Of a stretch of 64,000 nt of DNA, positions 9,267 through 17,374 are shown one piece after another. Under the pieces are notes generated by a model. That model was given only the letters and a program-made list of their open reading frames with translations, was not told the origin of the DNA and did no database searches. A program made the position numbers and the translations under genes. Each line of letters starts with the position of its first letter. The first letter of the stretch is position 1. This stretch comes from Ignavibacteria bacterium (GTDB lineage Bacteria; Bacteroidota; Ignavibacteria; Kapaibacteriales; Kapaibacteriaceae). Location: NCBI GenBank assembly GCA_016707005.1, contig JADJIQ010000002.1, forward strand, positions 744,001 through 808,000, read 5' to 3'.

Positions 9267-9403
9267 CGAAGTTACGGAGTTACGGAGTTACGGAGTTACG
9301 CAGTTACAGAGTTACGGGGTTACAGGGTTACGGGGTTACTCTAGCACTCAAACACTCTAGCAATCTCATTAGCACATTAACACACTAGCACATTAGCACA
9401 TTA
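9267..9403 (-). repeat. Composite short-unit tandem array (locus A)
   Basis: Read on the minus strand from the stop codon of the 82-residue gene, the array is a run of mostly 8-bp units beginning with TAA or TAG. First come TAATGTGC/TAGTGTGT units, then TAGAGTGT-like units, then about nine TAACTCCG/TAACCCCG/TAACTGCG variants up to the tRNA-Arg gene. The first type matches the array at 13.05 kb, the second the array at 51.1 kb, and the third resembles the TAAC units at 46.1 kb. The gene's TAA stop is the first three bases of the array. No gene lies inside it. Confidence 0.9.
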
Positions 9404-9649
9404 ACTCGGGACTATCTCAAACGAACTCAGCGCTTCGTCGATCACCAGGCGGACGGGGCCGTGCGGGGTAGGGAGGAGGTCGGGGTCTCCGTTTTCACCG
9501 CCGGAGAGGAAATGGGACTCTCTACGTATGTCAGACAGCCAGGCATAGAGGTCCGCGGACACTGCAACCTCCCGGGGTGCCTGTCCGTGTTCATCTACGT
9601 ACCGTTCGATGGAGGCCATCAGCTCCTCGAAAGCATCGAACCATTCCAT
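9401..9649 (-). CDS. Hypothetical protein, 82 residues
   Basis: I do not recognise this small acidic protein. It starts MEWFDAFEELMASIERYVDEHG and contains a PREVAVSADLYAWLSDIRRE segment and a PHGPVRLVIDEAL strand, giving a plausible alpha/beta fold with no signal peptide or membrane helix. It has normal codon use for the region, and its stop codon is the first triplet of repeat array A. It is divergent from rpsA, with about 190 bases between the two starts. Confidence 0.55.
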   Translation of the reverse strand: MEWFDAFEELMASIERYVDEHGQAPREVAVSADLYAWLSDIRRESHFLSGGENGDPDLLPTPHGPVRLVIDEALSSFEIVPS

Positions 9650-9841
9650 TTGAGCCTCACTTTCCGTGATCTGTCCGTTCCCATTGATAACAGGAAAAGT
9701 CGTGCCAAAGTTACACTTGGGGATAAAAAATATTCCGTATTTTGGCTGTCTTCCCCGGGCCCCAACTTTGTTGCACTATCCCTAATAGGGTCAACACGAT
9801 GGCGGAGGGCCGCGCCAGCGAGTTGACAAGGAGTTTACAAT

Positions 9842-11692
9842 ATGTCGGAACAAAACACGGGCGCAACAGAAGACATCTCTATGGAGACGGTCGCTGCTGC
9901 CTCGGAACAACCAGCACAATCAGTCCTCGGAGAACGCTCAACCAAGCGGTCGGCAATCGCCGCACTGCTCGGCGGAGAACTCGACGGCTCAGCTATGAAT
10001 GATGCAGCGTTCCTTCAGCTGTTCGACACCAAGGTGTCTACGCTCAAGGCAGACGATCTCGTTCACGGTACAGTGGTTTCGGTCACCAAGGACGAGATCC
10101 TTGTTGATATCGGTTTCAAGTCTCTCGGCGTTGTCCCACGCGCTGAATTCGTAGGCGCCGAACTTCTTGCCCCAGGCGAGACAGTAGACGTCTTCGTTGA
10201 GAAGATCGAAGACGGCGAAGGCCGCCTGATGCTCAGCCGCCGTCGCGCTGACTTCATGAAGACATGGGAAGAGATCCTCAAGCTTGCAGAAACGCAAACA
10301 GTCACTCCGGTTCGCATCCTTCGCCGCATCAAGGGCGGTATGGTTGTAGATCTTCTCGGGATCGAAGCGTTTCTTCCTGGCTCGCAGATCGACGTTCGTC
10401 CGGTACGCGACTTCGATGCATGGGTAGGCCGCACGATCGACGTACGCGTCGTGAAGGTTAACCACCCAAGTGAGAACGTTGTTGTCTCCCACAAGGTCCT
10501 CCTCGAAGAGCAACTCACGGAACAACGCGGCAAGATCCTCGAACTGCTCGAAAAGGGTCTCGTTCTCGAAGGTACCGTCAAGGCAATCTCGGACTTCGGT
10601 GTATTCGTCGACCTCGGCGGCGTGGACGGCCTCGTTCACATCACAGACCTTTCGTGGGGCCGCGTAGCTCATCCGAGCGAGATCGTTCAACTCGACCAAC
10701 AGGTCAAGGTTGTTGTTCTCGATTTCGACGAGAACCGCAAGCGCATTTCCCTTGGCATGAAGCAGCTCACGTCGCACCCATGGGACCAGATCGGCGAGAA
10801 GTACGAGCCGGGCACAAAGGTTCGCGGAAAGGTTGTCTCCCTTACGGACTACGGTGCATTCATCGAGATCGAAAAGGGCGTGGAAGGCCTCATCCACATC
10901 AGCGAAATGAGCTGGACGCAACACGTCAAGCACCCATCACAAGTGGTTTCGCTTGGTCAAATGGTTGACGCCGTTGTCCTCAACATCGATAAGGGCGATC
11001 GCAAGCTTGCCCTCGGCATGAAGCAACTCGAGCCGGATCCATGGAACGATCTCATGGCCAAGTATCCTATCGGATCGGTCCATAAGGGTGAAGTTCGCAA
11101 CCTGACGAACTTCGGCGTCTTCATCGAACTCGAACCAGGCGTTGATGGCCTCGTGCACATCAGTGACCTCTCGTGGACGAAGAAGATCCGTCACCCGGGT
11201 GAGTTCGTGAAGAAGGGCGACAGCATTCAAGTTGTTGTTCTTGCCGTCGATAACGAGCATCGTCGTATCTCCCTTGGTCACAAGCAGATCAGCGAAAACC
11301 CATGGGATGTGTTTGAAGGTGAATTCGGCGTTGGTACTGAGACAGAAGGCAAGATCGTCCGTCTCATCGACAAGGGTGTCATCGTCGAAATGCCGCAAGG
11401 CGTAGATGGCTTCGTCCCTGTCTCCCAACTCTCCTTCGCTCCTGTCCGCGTCATCGCCGACTTCTTCAACGTTGGAGACAATCTCCCGTTGAAGGTTGTT
11501 GAGTTCGACAAGGAACAGAAGAAGATCGTTCTCTCTGTAGTTGAATACCTCCGCGCACGCGGCGACGAAGAAGTGGCGAAGTATAACGCCAACCATCCCG
11601 TCCCGAATGCCGACAAGTACAACGCAGATGGATCGGCCAACGCAAACACAACGATCGAAGACCTGGAAGACAGCGAACCGATCGCAGAATAA
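9842..11692 (+). CDS. rpsA: 30S ribosomal protein S1
   Basis: Ribosomal protein S1 binds mRNA and helps translation initiation on the 30S subunit. The 616 residues contain six S1 (OB-fold) domains spaced about 85 residues apart. They are recognisable by repeats such as GTVVSVTKDEILVDIGFKS, GFVPVSQLS and DGLVHITDLSWGRV or variants. A strong AAGGAG lies about 8 bases before the ATG. Codon use is highly biased (CTC, CGC, AAG, ATC), as expected for high expression, and this creates long antisense open frames that are not genes. A clear terminator follows. Confidence 0.97.
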   Translation: MSEQNTGATEDISMETVAAASEQPAQSVLGERSTKRSAIAALLGGELDGSAMNDAAFLQLFDTKVSTLKADDLVHGTVVSVTKDEILVDIGFKSLGVVPRAEFVGAELLAPGETVDVFVEKIEDGEGRLMLSRRRADFMKTWEEILKLAETQTVTPVRILRRIKGGMVVDLLGIEAFLPGSQIDVRPVRDFDAWVGRTIDVRVVKVNHPSENVVVSHKVLLEEQLTEQRGKILELLEKGLVLEGTVKAISDFGVFVDLGGVDGLVHITDLSWGRVAHPSEIVQLDQQVKVVVLDFDENRKRISLGMKQLTSHPWDQIGEKYEPGTKVRGKVVSLTDYGAFIEIEKGVEGLIHISEMSWTQHVKHPSQVVSLGQMVDAVVLNIDKGDRKLALGMKQLEPDPWNDLMAKYPIGSVHKGEVRNLTNFGVFIELEPGVDGLVHISDLSWTKKIRHPGEFVKKGDSIQVVVLAVDNEHRRISLGHKQISENPWDVFEGEFGVGTETEGKIVRLIDKGVIVEMPQGVDGFVPVSQLSFAPVRVIADFFNVGDNLPLKVVEFDKEQKKIVLSVVEYLRARGDEEVAKYNANHPVPNADKYNADGSANANTTIEDLEDSEPIAE

Positions 11693-11728
11693 TTACCGCA
11701 CTCCATGCACATCTGTGCAGTCAACGAA

Positions 11729-11754
11729 GGCCCGCCATTGGCGGGCCTTTTTTT
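11729..11754 (+). terminator. Rho-independent terminator of rpsA
   Basis: A perfect 8-bp stem GGCCCGCC / GGCGGGCC with a three-base loop is followed by seven T residues, 37 bases after the rpsA stop. It ends only 11 bases before the folC start codon. Confidence 0.93.
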
Positions 11755-11765
11755 ATGTTCCCACT

Positions 11766-13064
11766 ATGGACCTGAAACCCATTCTTGATGAATTGTTCGC
11801 GATGACGTTCCATGCCGGCATCAGACCCGGCTTGGAGCGCATCACGGAGCTGTGCTCGCACCTTGATGAACCACATCTGCGCTATCCCGTCATCCACGTT
11901 GCCGGCACAAATGGCAAGGGCTCTACCTGCTCCATGTTAGCCTCGATCCTCACCCACGCCGGGTACAAGGTTGGCCTCTACACCTCGCCGCACATCAGGC
12001 AGTTCAACGAACGTATTCGCATCAACGGTACAATGATCTCCGATGAGGACGTGGCTCGTCTGGCTCGCCCCTTAATGGACCAGGCAAAGTCGTTCGGTGG
12101 AACGTTCTTTGAGGTCACCACAGCAATGGCATTCCAATACTTTGCCGAGCGCAGAGTTGAGGTTGCGATCATTGAGACGGGGCTTGGCGGACGTTTTGAT
12201 GCAACGAACATCGTACAGCCATTCCTGAGCATCATCACGCAGATCGATATCGACCACACGGAATACCTCGGCACAACACTTCCGCAGATCGCCGGCGAAA
12301 AGGCCGGGATCATCAAACAGGGGGCTCCTGTCGTGATCGGACATCGTTCCGGCATTGTGGTAAATGGACGGCCCGTTCCCGACATCCGAGATGTCTTCGT
12401 TCGTAAGGCAGAGTCCGCCAATACTCCGATCTCGTTCGCAGAAGACACGATCTATGTGGAAATGGATGCGATCCACCCCGACCTTACGATGACGGTGAGT
12501 GTTACGAATGACGCGGATCGCAAGTACTACACAACCGACCTCTGTGGTCAGCATCAAACGAGCAACATCGCCACAGTGATCGCTGCCCTGCCGGCCATCA
12601 GTGAACTGTACTTCGTCGAAGAGCCACACATACGAGAAGGACTGCTTCGCGTGAAGTCAACCTCTGGACTTTACGGACGATGCGACCTCATCAATGTAGA
12701 TCCTTTCACAGTGATCGATGTATCGCACAATCCCGGAGGCATTGCTGCCCTGCGAGACACGCTCATCGCCTCCGGCAAAACGCCGAACAGCATGCAGGTG
12801 GTCTTTGGTGCGATGTCCGATAAGGACGTGGCTGGTATGATCGACGCCATCGCCCCGCTTGCACACACCCTACACCTATGCTCTCCTGCTCTCCCGCGCG
12901 CCCTTGCTGTGGAAGAGCTCCTCAACCTGGCCCTGTCACGAGGCATCATGAACGCCGTAGCCCATTCGAGCGTGGCTCACGCCTACAAGGCAGCAATAGC
13001 TCATGGCCCAACCGTTGTGTGCGGGAGTTTCCATGTGATCGATGAAGTCATGCTAATGTGCTAA
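11766..13064 (+). CDS. folC: Bifunctional folylpolyglutamate synthase / dihydrofolate synthase
   Basis: FolC adds glutamate to dihydropteroate or folates in an ATP-dependent ligase reaction of the Mur ligase superfamily. The P-loop is HVAGTNGKGSTCSMLASIL, followed by GLYTSPHIRQFNERI. The metal/nucleotide block IIETGLGGRFDATN and the DHTEYLGTTLPQIAGEKAGIIK signature are intact. The 432-residue length is normal. The start ATG is placed at MDLKPILDEL; the open frame extends upstream into rpsA but that part is not coding. The last four residues (MLMC) and the stop codon are encoded by the short-unit array, so the array has replaced or extended the gene's natural 3' end. Confidence 0.94.
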   Translation: MDLKPILDELFAMTFHAGIRPGLERITELCSHLDEPHLRYPVIHVAGTNGKGSTCSMLASILTHAGYKVGLYTSPHIRQFNERIRINGTMISDEDVARLARPLMDQAKSFGGTFFEVTTAMAFQYFAERRVEVAIIETGLGGRFDATNIVQPFLSIITQIDIDHTEYLGTTLPQIAGEKAGIIKQGAPVVIGHRSGIVVNGRPVPDIRDVFVRKAESANTPISFAEDTIYVEMDAIHPDLTMTVSVTNDADRKYYTTDLCGQHQTSNIATVIAALPAISELYFVEEPHIREGLLRVKSTSGLYGRCDLINVDPFTVIDVSHNPGGIAALRDTLIASGKTPNSMQVVFGAMSDKDVAGMIDAIAPLAHTLHLCSPALPRALAVEELLNLALSRGIMNAVAHSSVAHAYKAAIAHGPTVVCGSFHVIDEVMLMC

Positions 13065-13405
13065 TGTGCTAATGTGCTAATGTGCTAATGTGCTAATGTG
13101 CTAATGTGCTAATGTGCTAATGTGCTAATGTGCTAATGTGCTAATGTGCTAATGTGCTAATGTGCTAATGTGCTAATGTGCTAATGTGCTAATGTGCTAA
13201 TGTGCTAATGTGCTAATGTGCTAATGTGCTAATGTGCTAATGTGCTAATGTGCTAATGTGCTAATGTGCTAATGTGCTAATGTGCTAATGTGCTAATGTG
13301 CTAATGTGCTAATGTGCTAATGTGCTAATGTGCTAATTTCGTGTATTAGCTCGTTAGCTAATTAGCACATTAGCACATTAGCACATTAGCACATTAGCAC
13401 ATTAA
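13051..13405. repeat. Inverted 8-bp tandem arrays without a gene (locus B)
   Basis: From 13051 to 13338 the unit TGCTAATG (equivalently TAATGTGC) is repeated 36 times with no visible mismatch. A 22-base spacer follows, including TATTAGCTCGTTAGC. From 13361 to 13405 the reverse complement ATTAGCAC is repeated about 5.5 times. The right part can pair perfectly with the end of the left part in a 45-bp hairpin. The folC stop codon falls inside the left array and the purH ATG follows the right array by one base. The whole folC-purH gap is repeat; no coding sequence or promoter is seen. The perfect copies suggest recent expansion. Confidence 0.97.
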
Positions 13406-13406
13406 C

Positions 13407-14930
13407 ATGACCGCCCTCCTCTCCGTCTCCGACAAAACCGGCATACTTGAACTGGCTCGTGAACTTCATGGTTTAGGGGTTCGAATCATTTCTACAGGAG
13501 GCACGGCGAAGGCCATTGCCGATGCCGGCATTCCGGTGACAAAGGTTGCAGATATCACGGGATTCCCGGAGATCATGGATGGCAGAGTGAAGACGTTGCA
13601 TCCGAAGATCCATGGCGGACTCCTTGCTGTGATGGATAATGAGGAACATCTGCGCCAAATGCATGAGCACGGCATTGAGAAGATCGACCTTGTGTTTGTG
13701 AATCTCTATCCGTTCGAGCAGACCGTTGCTCGAGAGGGGGCTTCGTACGACGAGATCATTGAGAACATCGACATCGGCGGTCCGGCCATGGTGCGCGCTT
13801 CTGCGAAGAATCATCGATTCACAACGATCGTTGTCAACCCGGCACACTACAACACAGTGATCGATCATCTGCGATCGAACAATGAAGTGCCCCTTTCATT
13901 CCGACAACAACTGGCAATGGAAGCGTACTCCCACACAGCTCATTACGACGCCTGTATTTCAGAGTACTTTGCCAAACACTTGCACTCTGGCTTTTTGTCG
14001 GAGACCGCAGTGCCATTACGTGCCGATCAGCACCTACGGTATGGAGAGAATCCGCATCAGACCGCAATGCTGTACGGATCGTTCACAACGATCTTCCGTC
14101 AGCTCCACGGCAAAGAACTTTCCTACAACAACATTCTCGATATCGATGCCGCATCAAAGCTGTGCCTTGAATTCGATGAGCCCACGGTTGTGATCGTCAA
14201 GCACAACAATCCATGTGGTGTTGGTTCCGGCAACGACCTGGTAGATGCCTATCGCAAGGCCTTTGCAACAGATACAGTGAGCCCGTTTGGAGGGATCATC
14301 GCCGTGAATCGCACGGTGGATCTCGCCTATGCCAACGAGGTACACTCTCTCTTTGCCGAGGTGATCATCGCACCTTCCTTCGATGAAGATGCGCTTGCAG
14401 TACTTACCAAGAAGAAGGATCGCCGCCTGATGGTGGTGGACACAGCAAAGCTTCGATCATCACTTGCGATGGATCTTCGGTCTGTTGCAGGGGGCTATCT
14501 GGCACAACACACGGATTCGATCCTCTTCAATGAGGCAGACCTTCGTGTTGTTACAGCACAGACACCAACGGACGAACAACGTCAAGCAATGCTCTACGCA
14601 TGGAAGATCGCAAAACACGTTAAGAGCAATGCCATAGTGTATGCATCGCATGACCGCTCACTGGCCATTGGTGCCGGACAGATGTCGCGCATCGATTCCG
14701 CACGCATCGCTGTTCGCAAGGCGCAGGATGCCAGCATCGACCTGACGGGTTGCGCTGTTGCCTCTGACGCATTCTTCCCGTTCGCCGACGGATTGCTGCA
14801 GGCGGCAGAAGCCGGCGCATCATGCGTGATCCAGCCCGGCGGTTCGGTTCGCGATGAAGAAGTGATCGCAGCCGCCAACGAGAAGGGGCTTTCTATGATG
14901 TTCACCGGGACACGTCACTTCCGACATTAA
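13407..14930 (+). CDS. purH: Bifunctional AICAR transformylase / IMP cyclohydrolase
   Basis: PurH carries out the last two steps of IMP synthesis. The N-terminal cyclohydrolase domain (MGS-like) has LLSVSDKTGILELARELHGLGVRIISTGGTAK and the KTLHPKIHGGLL block. The C-terminal transformylase domain shows RYGENPHQTA, VKHNNPCGVG and the terminal DAFFPFADGLLQAAEAGASCVIQPGGSVRD signature. The length of 507 residues is typical. The ATG directly abuts the inverted repeat array, so there is no Shine-Dalgarno site; expression must rely on a leaderless or read-through message, or on a start within the array region. Confidence 0.97.
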   Translation: MTALLSVSDKTGILELARELHGLGVRIISTGGTAKAIADAGIPVTKVADITGFPEIMDGRVKTLHPKIHGGLLAVMDNEEHLRQMHEHGIEKIDLVFVNLYPFEQTVAREGASYDEIIENIDIGGPAMVRASAKNHRFTTIVVNPAHYNTVIDHLRSNNEVPLSFRQQLAMEAYSHTAHYDACISEYFAKHLHSGFLSETAVPLRADQHLRYGENPHQTAMLYGSFTTIFRQLHGKELSYNNILDIDAASKLCLEFDEPTVVIVKHNNPCGVGSGNDLVDAYRKAFATDTVSPFGGIIAVNRTVDLAYANEVHSLFAEVIIAPSFDEDALAVLTKKKDRRLMVVDTAKLRSSLAMDLRSVAGGYLAQHTDSILFNEADLRVVTAQTPTDEQRQAMLYAWKIAKHVKSNAIVYASHDRSLAIGAGQMSRIDSARIAVRKAQDASIDLTGCAVASDAFFPFADGLLQAAEAGASCVIQPGGSVRDEEVIAAANEKGLSMMFTGTRHFRH

Positions 14931-14960
14931 TACGTTAGCACACGCATGCGTTATCGCGTG
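14931..14960. terminator. Hairpin between convergent purH and Lon-like gene
   Basis: CACGCATGCG and CGCGTGCGTG, separated by TTAT, form a near-perfect stem between the two stop codons; it includes the TAA of the minus-strand gene. A single TGTGCTAA unit of the locus B type also occurs here on the minus strand (TGTGCTAACG). The structure could act as a bidirectional terminator, though a T-run is lacking. Confidence 0.45.
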
Positions 14961-17374
14961 CGTGAGGCTTCGTGCAGAACGTCGAGGTTGGACTGCACCT
15001 TGGCAAACACCGTGTTGGCCGGGAACTTGCCATCCTTGCCGATCTTTCCTGCAGGGAGTTCCATCATAAGCTCAACGGCTTCTTCGAGTCGAGAGACTGG
15101 ATAGATGGAGAACTTGCCATTCTTTACAGCATCGATCAGCTCGTCCGACAGCATAAGGTCATCCACGTTCTGGATCGGCATCACGATACCTTGTTTGCCG
15201 GTAAGCCCCCTATCCTTACAAACCTCAAAGAAGCCGGTGATCTTTTCATTCAATCCGCCCACCGCCTGAATGTCACCCTTTTGATTGATCGATCCGGTGA
15301 TAGCTCTGTCCTGTCGGACAGGAACGTTGGAGATGGCACTTAGAAGGGCAATGATCTCAGCAGCCGATGCACTGTCTCCGTCCACACCTCCGTACGATTG
15401 CTCAAAAGCAATACTGGCCGAGAAGGAGATCGACTGTGCACGCGAGAATAATGATCGAAGCAGACCGGAAAGAATGAGAACACCCTTTGAGTGGATGGGT
15501 CCGCTCATTTGAACTTCGCGCTCAATGTTGATGATGCCGGCATTGCCAGCGCTTACTGTGGCTGTGATACGCGCCGGCTTCCCGAAGGACACAATACCGC
15601 TGCTATACACGGTGAGACCATTGATCTGACCTACGCGCGAACCCTTTACGTCGATGAGGAGGGTTCCCTTTGCGATGGTCTCGCGGATGGCTTCGTCTGC
15701 ACGATTACTCCTGCGATGACGCATCGAGATAGCATGTTTGACGTGTTCTGCGCGAATGATCCGCGCTTTCTTCTGCTGTGCAAAGTGCGAGGCCTCGCGC
15801 AGAAGATCAGCCGCATAGCTGAATTGAAGAGTGATCTTCTTCTTGGACTCGGTGAATGCAACGGCCCATTCGATGATGGCAGCGGCAGCACCGCGATCAC
15901 AGTGCAGGAGTTTCTCTTCCGTTGAGATCTGTGAGATGAAGGAGCAGTAGTGCCTGATCATCTCCGTGGATCGTTTCGTCTCCGCATCAAACTCAGCATG
16001 GACCTTGAACATCTTGTGGAAGTCTTCATCTGCAGCCCACATTGCCAGGTATACAGCAGGGTCTCCAAGAAGAATGATCTTCACATCAATGTTGATGTAG
16101 TCCGGCTTGAGGTTGTTGAGCTGGAATTGCGAGTCGAGCGATTGGATGTCGAGTCGACCATACAGCATCACCTTCTTCAGAGACATCCATATGTTGGGGT
16201 CAACCAAGACGTCCATGGCATTGAGCACGATGTAACCGCCATCGGCTCTGAGTAGGGCTCCGGCGCGGATATGCGTGAAGTCGCTCACAGCGAACCCACG
16301 CGCATCAACGCGACGTTCAATAGTGCCAAAGAGCGACGTATACGTTGGAACGGTTTCAACGATGATCGGGGCGACCTTGGCATCGTAGTTGTCTACGATG
16401 AGGTTCACAGATGTCATTCGCTCAAGTTGTCGGGCCAGCTCTTCTGTTGCTTCATCAACAACACCGGCCTGTTTTGCTTGGTATACACGAACGTAATCTT
16501 CAAGTCGCTCAAGAATGTGCGTTGTGATACCGTTGAGGAACTCCGTTACGCGATCACGAGGGAAACTGCCACGGATATCTTCGAAGATCGATTTCAACAG
16601 TACACCAACAGCAGCTTGATCGTGCTTCGATAGCTCCTTGCGGAAGTCAACCATCACGCGCATCGATCGTCGTCCGATCTCTGTGAGCTCATCGCGATGG
16701 GTGGCATAAGCATCATTGAGAGCCTGAGCCTTCTCCACCGCCATCTTCCCCTCTTGCACAAGAGTATCCAGCTCTTCAATAGCCACCGGTTTCCCGTCGA
16801 TCAGCGGAAAGATCTCTGTTCGCGAGGTTCCGTCTTCTTCCTGCAATTGACCAACAACAAATCCTGTTGGCCGGATCTTGGTATCGAATTCCGCCAACAG
16901 TTTCTTCTCTCGAGCTTGATATCGTTGGATGATCTCCTTCCGCTCAGATTGGAACTGCTCTTCTTCAAACAATTGCGGGATCCGACGTCGGACCACTGTG
17001 AGTGCCTCGTCGATCATGCGTGTGAAGACGCGTCCTTCACCGGCTGAGAATCGAAGCAGGACAGGAGCTTCAGGCTGACGGAAGTTGTTGACGTAGGCAA
17101 AGTCATGCAGCGTTACCTTCTGATGCTTGAGGTCATCCAGGATCTGCCGTACGGTTGTCATTCGCCCCGTACCTACAACGCCCGATGCCCAGATGTTATA
17201 GCCCTGACTTCTCAGGCGAGCGCCCAACTCTAGTGCTTCAATGGCACGTTCTTGTCCTACGATCCTACCAAGGGGCTTGAGTTCCTTTGTCGACGTCTTA
17301 AATGGCAAGGACGACGGAGCACACTTCCAACGAAGGTCGGAAGGTAGTAGTTGTTTAGGCGTTTGACGTTTCAT
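14951..17374 (-). CDS. Lon-like ATP-dependent protease (LonB/AAA_32 type)
   Basis: An 807-residue protease of the Lon family lacking the bacterial LonA N-terminal domain, resembling the LonB-like branch. The N-terminal ATPase contact is GRIVGQERAIEALELG, and the P-loop is GVVGTGRMTTVRQIL, with Arg and Met in place of the usual Lys-Thr/Ser as is common in this branch. The S16 protease domain near the C-terminus has the catalytic serine in YGGVDGDSASAAE and the catalytic lysine in AVGGLNEKITG. It likely degrades damaged cytoplasmic proteins. It overlaps the upstream AddB-like gene by 4 bases. Confidence 0.9.
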   Translation of the reverse strand: MKRQTPKQLLPSDLRWKCAPSSLPFKTSTKELKPLGRIVGQERAIEALELGARLRSQGYNIWASGVVGTGRMTTVRQILDDLKHQKVTLHDFAYVNNFRQPEAPVLLRFSAGEGRVFTRMIDEALTVVRRRIPQLFEEEQFQSERKEIIQRYQAREKKLLAEFDTKIRPTGFVVGQLQEEDGTSRTEIFPLIDGKPVAIEELDTLVQEGKMAVEKAQALNDAYATHRDELTEIGRRSMRVMVDFRKELSKHDQAAVGVLLKSIFEDIRGSFPRDRVTEFLNGITTHILERLEDYVRVYQAKQAGVVDEATEELARQLERMTSVNLIVDNYDAKVAPIIVETVPTYTSLFGTIERRVDARGFAVSDFTHIRAGALLRADGGYIVLNAMDVLVDPNIWMSLKKVMLYGRLDIQSLDSQFQLNNLKPDYINIDVKIILLGDPAVYLAMWAADEDFHKMFKVHAEFDAETKRSTEMIRHYCSFISQISTEEKLLHCDRGAAAAIIEWAVAFTESKKKITLQFSYAADLLREASHFAQQKKARIIRAEHVKHAISMRHRRSNRADEAIRETIAKGTLLIDVKGSRVGQINGLTVYSSGIVSFGKPARITATVSAGNAGIINIEREVQMSGPIHSKGVLILSGLLRSLFSRAQSISFSASIAFEQSYGGVDGDSASAAEIIALLSAISNVPVRQDRAITGSINQKGDIQAVGGLNEKITGFFEVCKDRGLTGKQGIVMPIQNVDDLMLSDELIDAVKNGKFSIYPVSRLEEAVELMMELPAGKIGKDGKFPANTVFAKVQSNLDVLHEASRTR

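Noticed and set aside
9989..11596. Long antisense open frames across rpsA (314 and 219 residues)
   Set aside because: They mirror the strong codon bias and repeated S1 domains of the sense gene and have no recognisable product.
13051..13405. CRISPR-like array
   Set aside because: Units are 8 bp, contiguous and without spacers; no cas genes are in the window. The same applies to the other arrays.
13475..13500. tRNA-like GGTTCGAATC
   Set aside because: It is inside purH coding sequence and no cloverleaf can be built around it.
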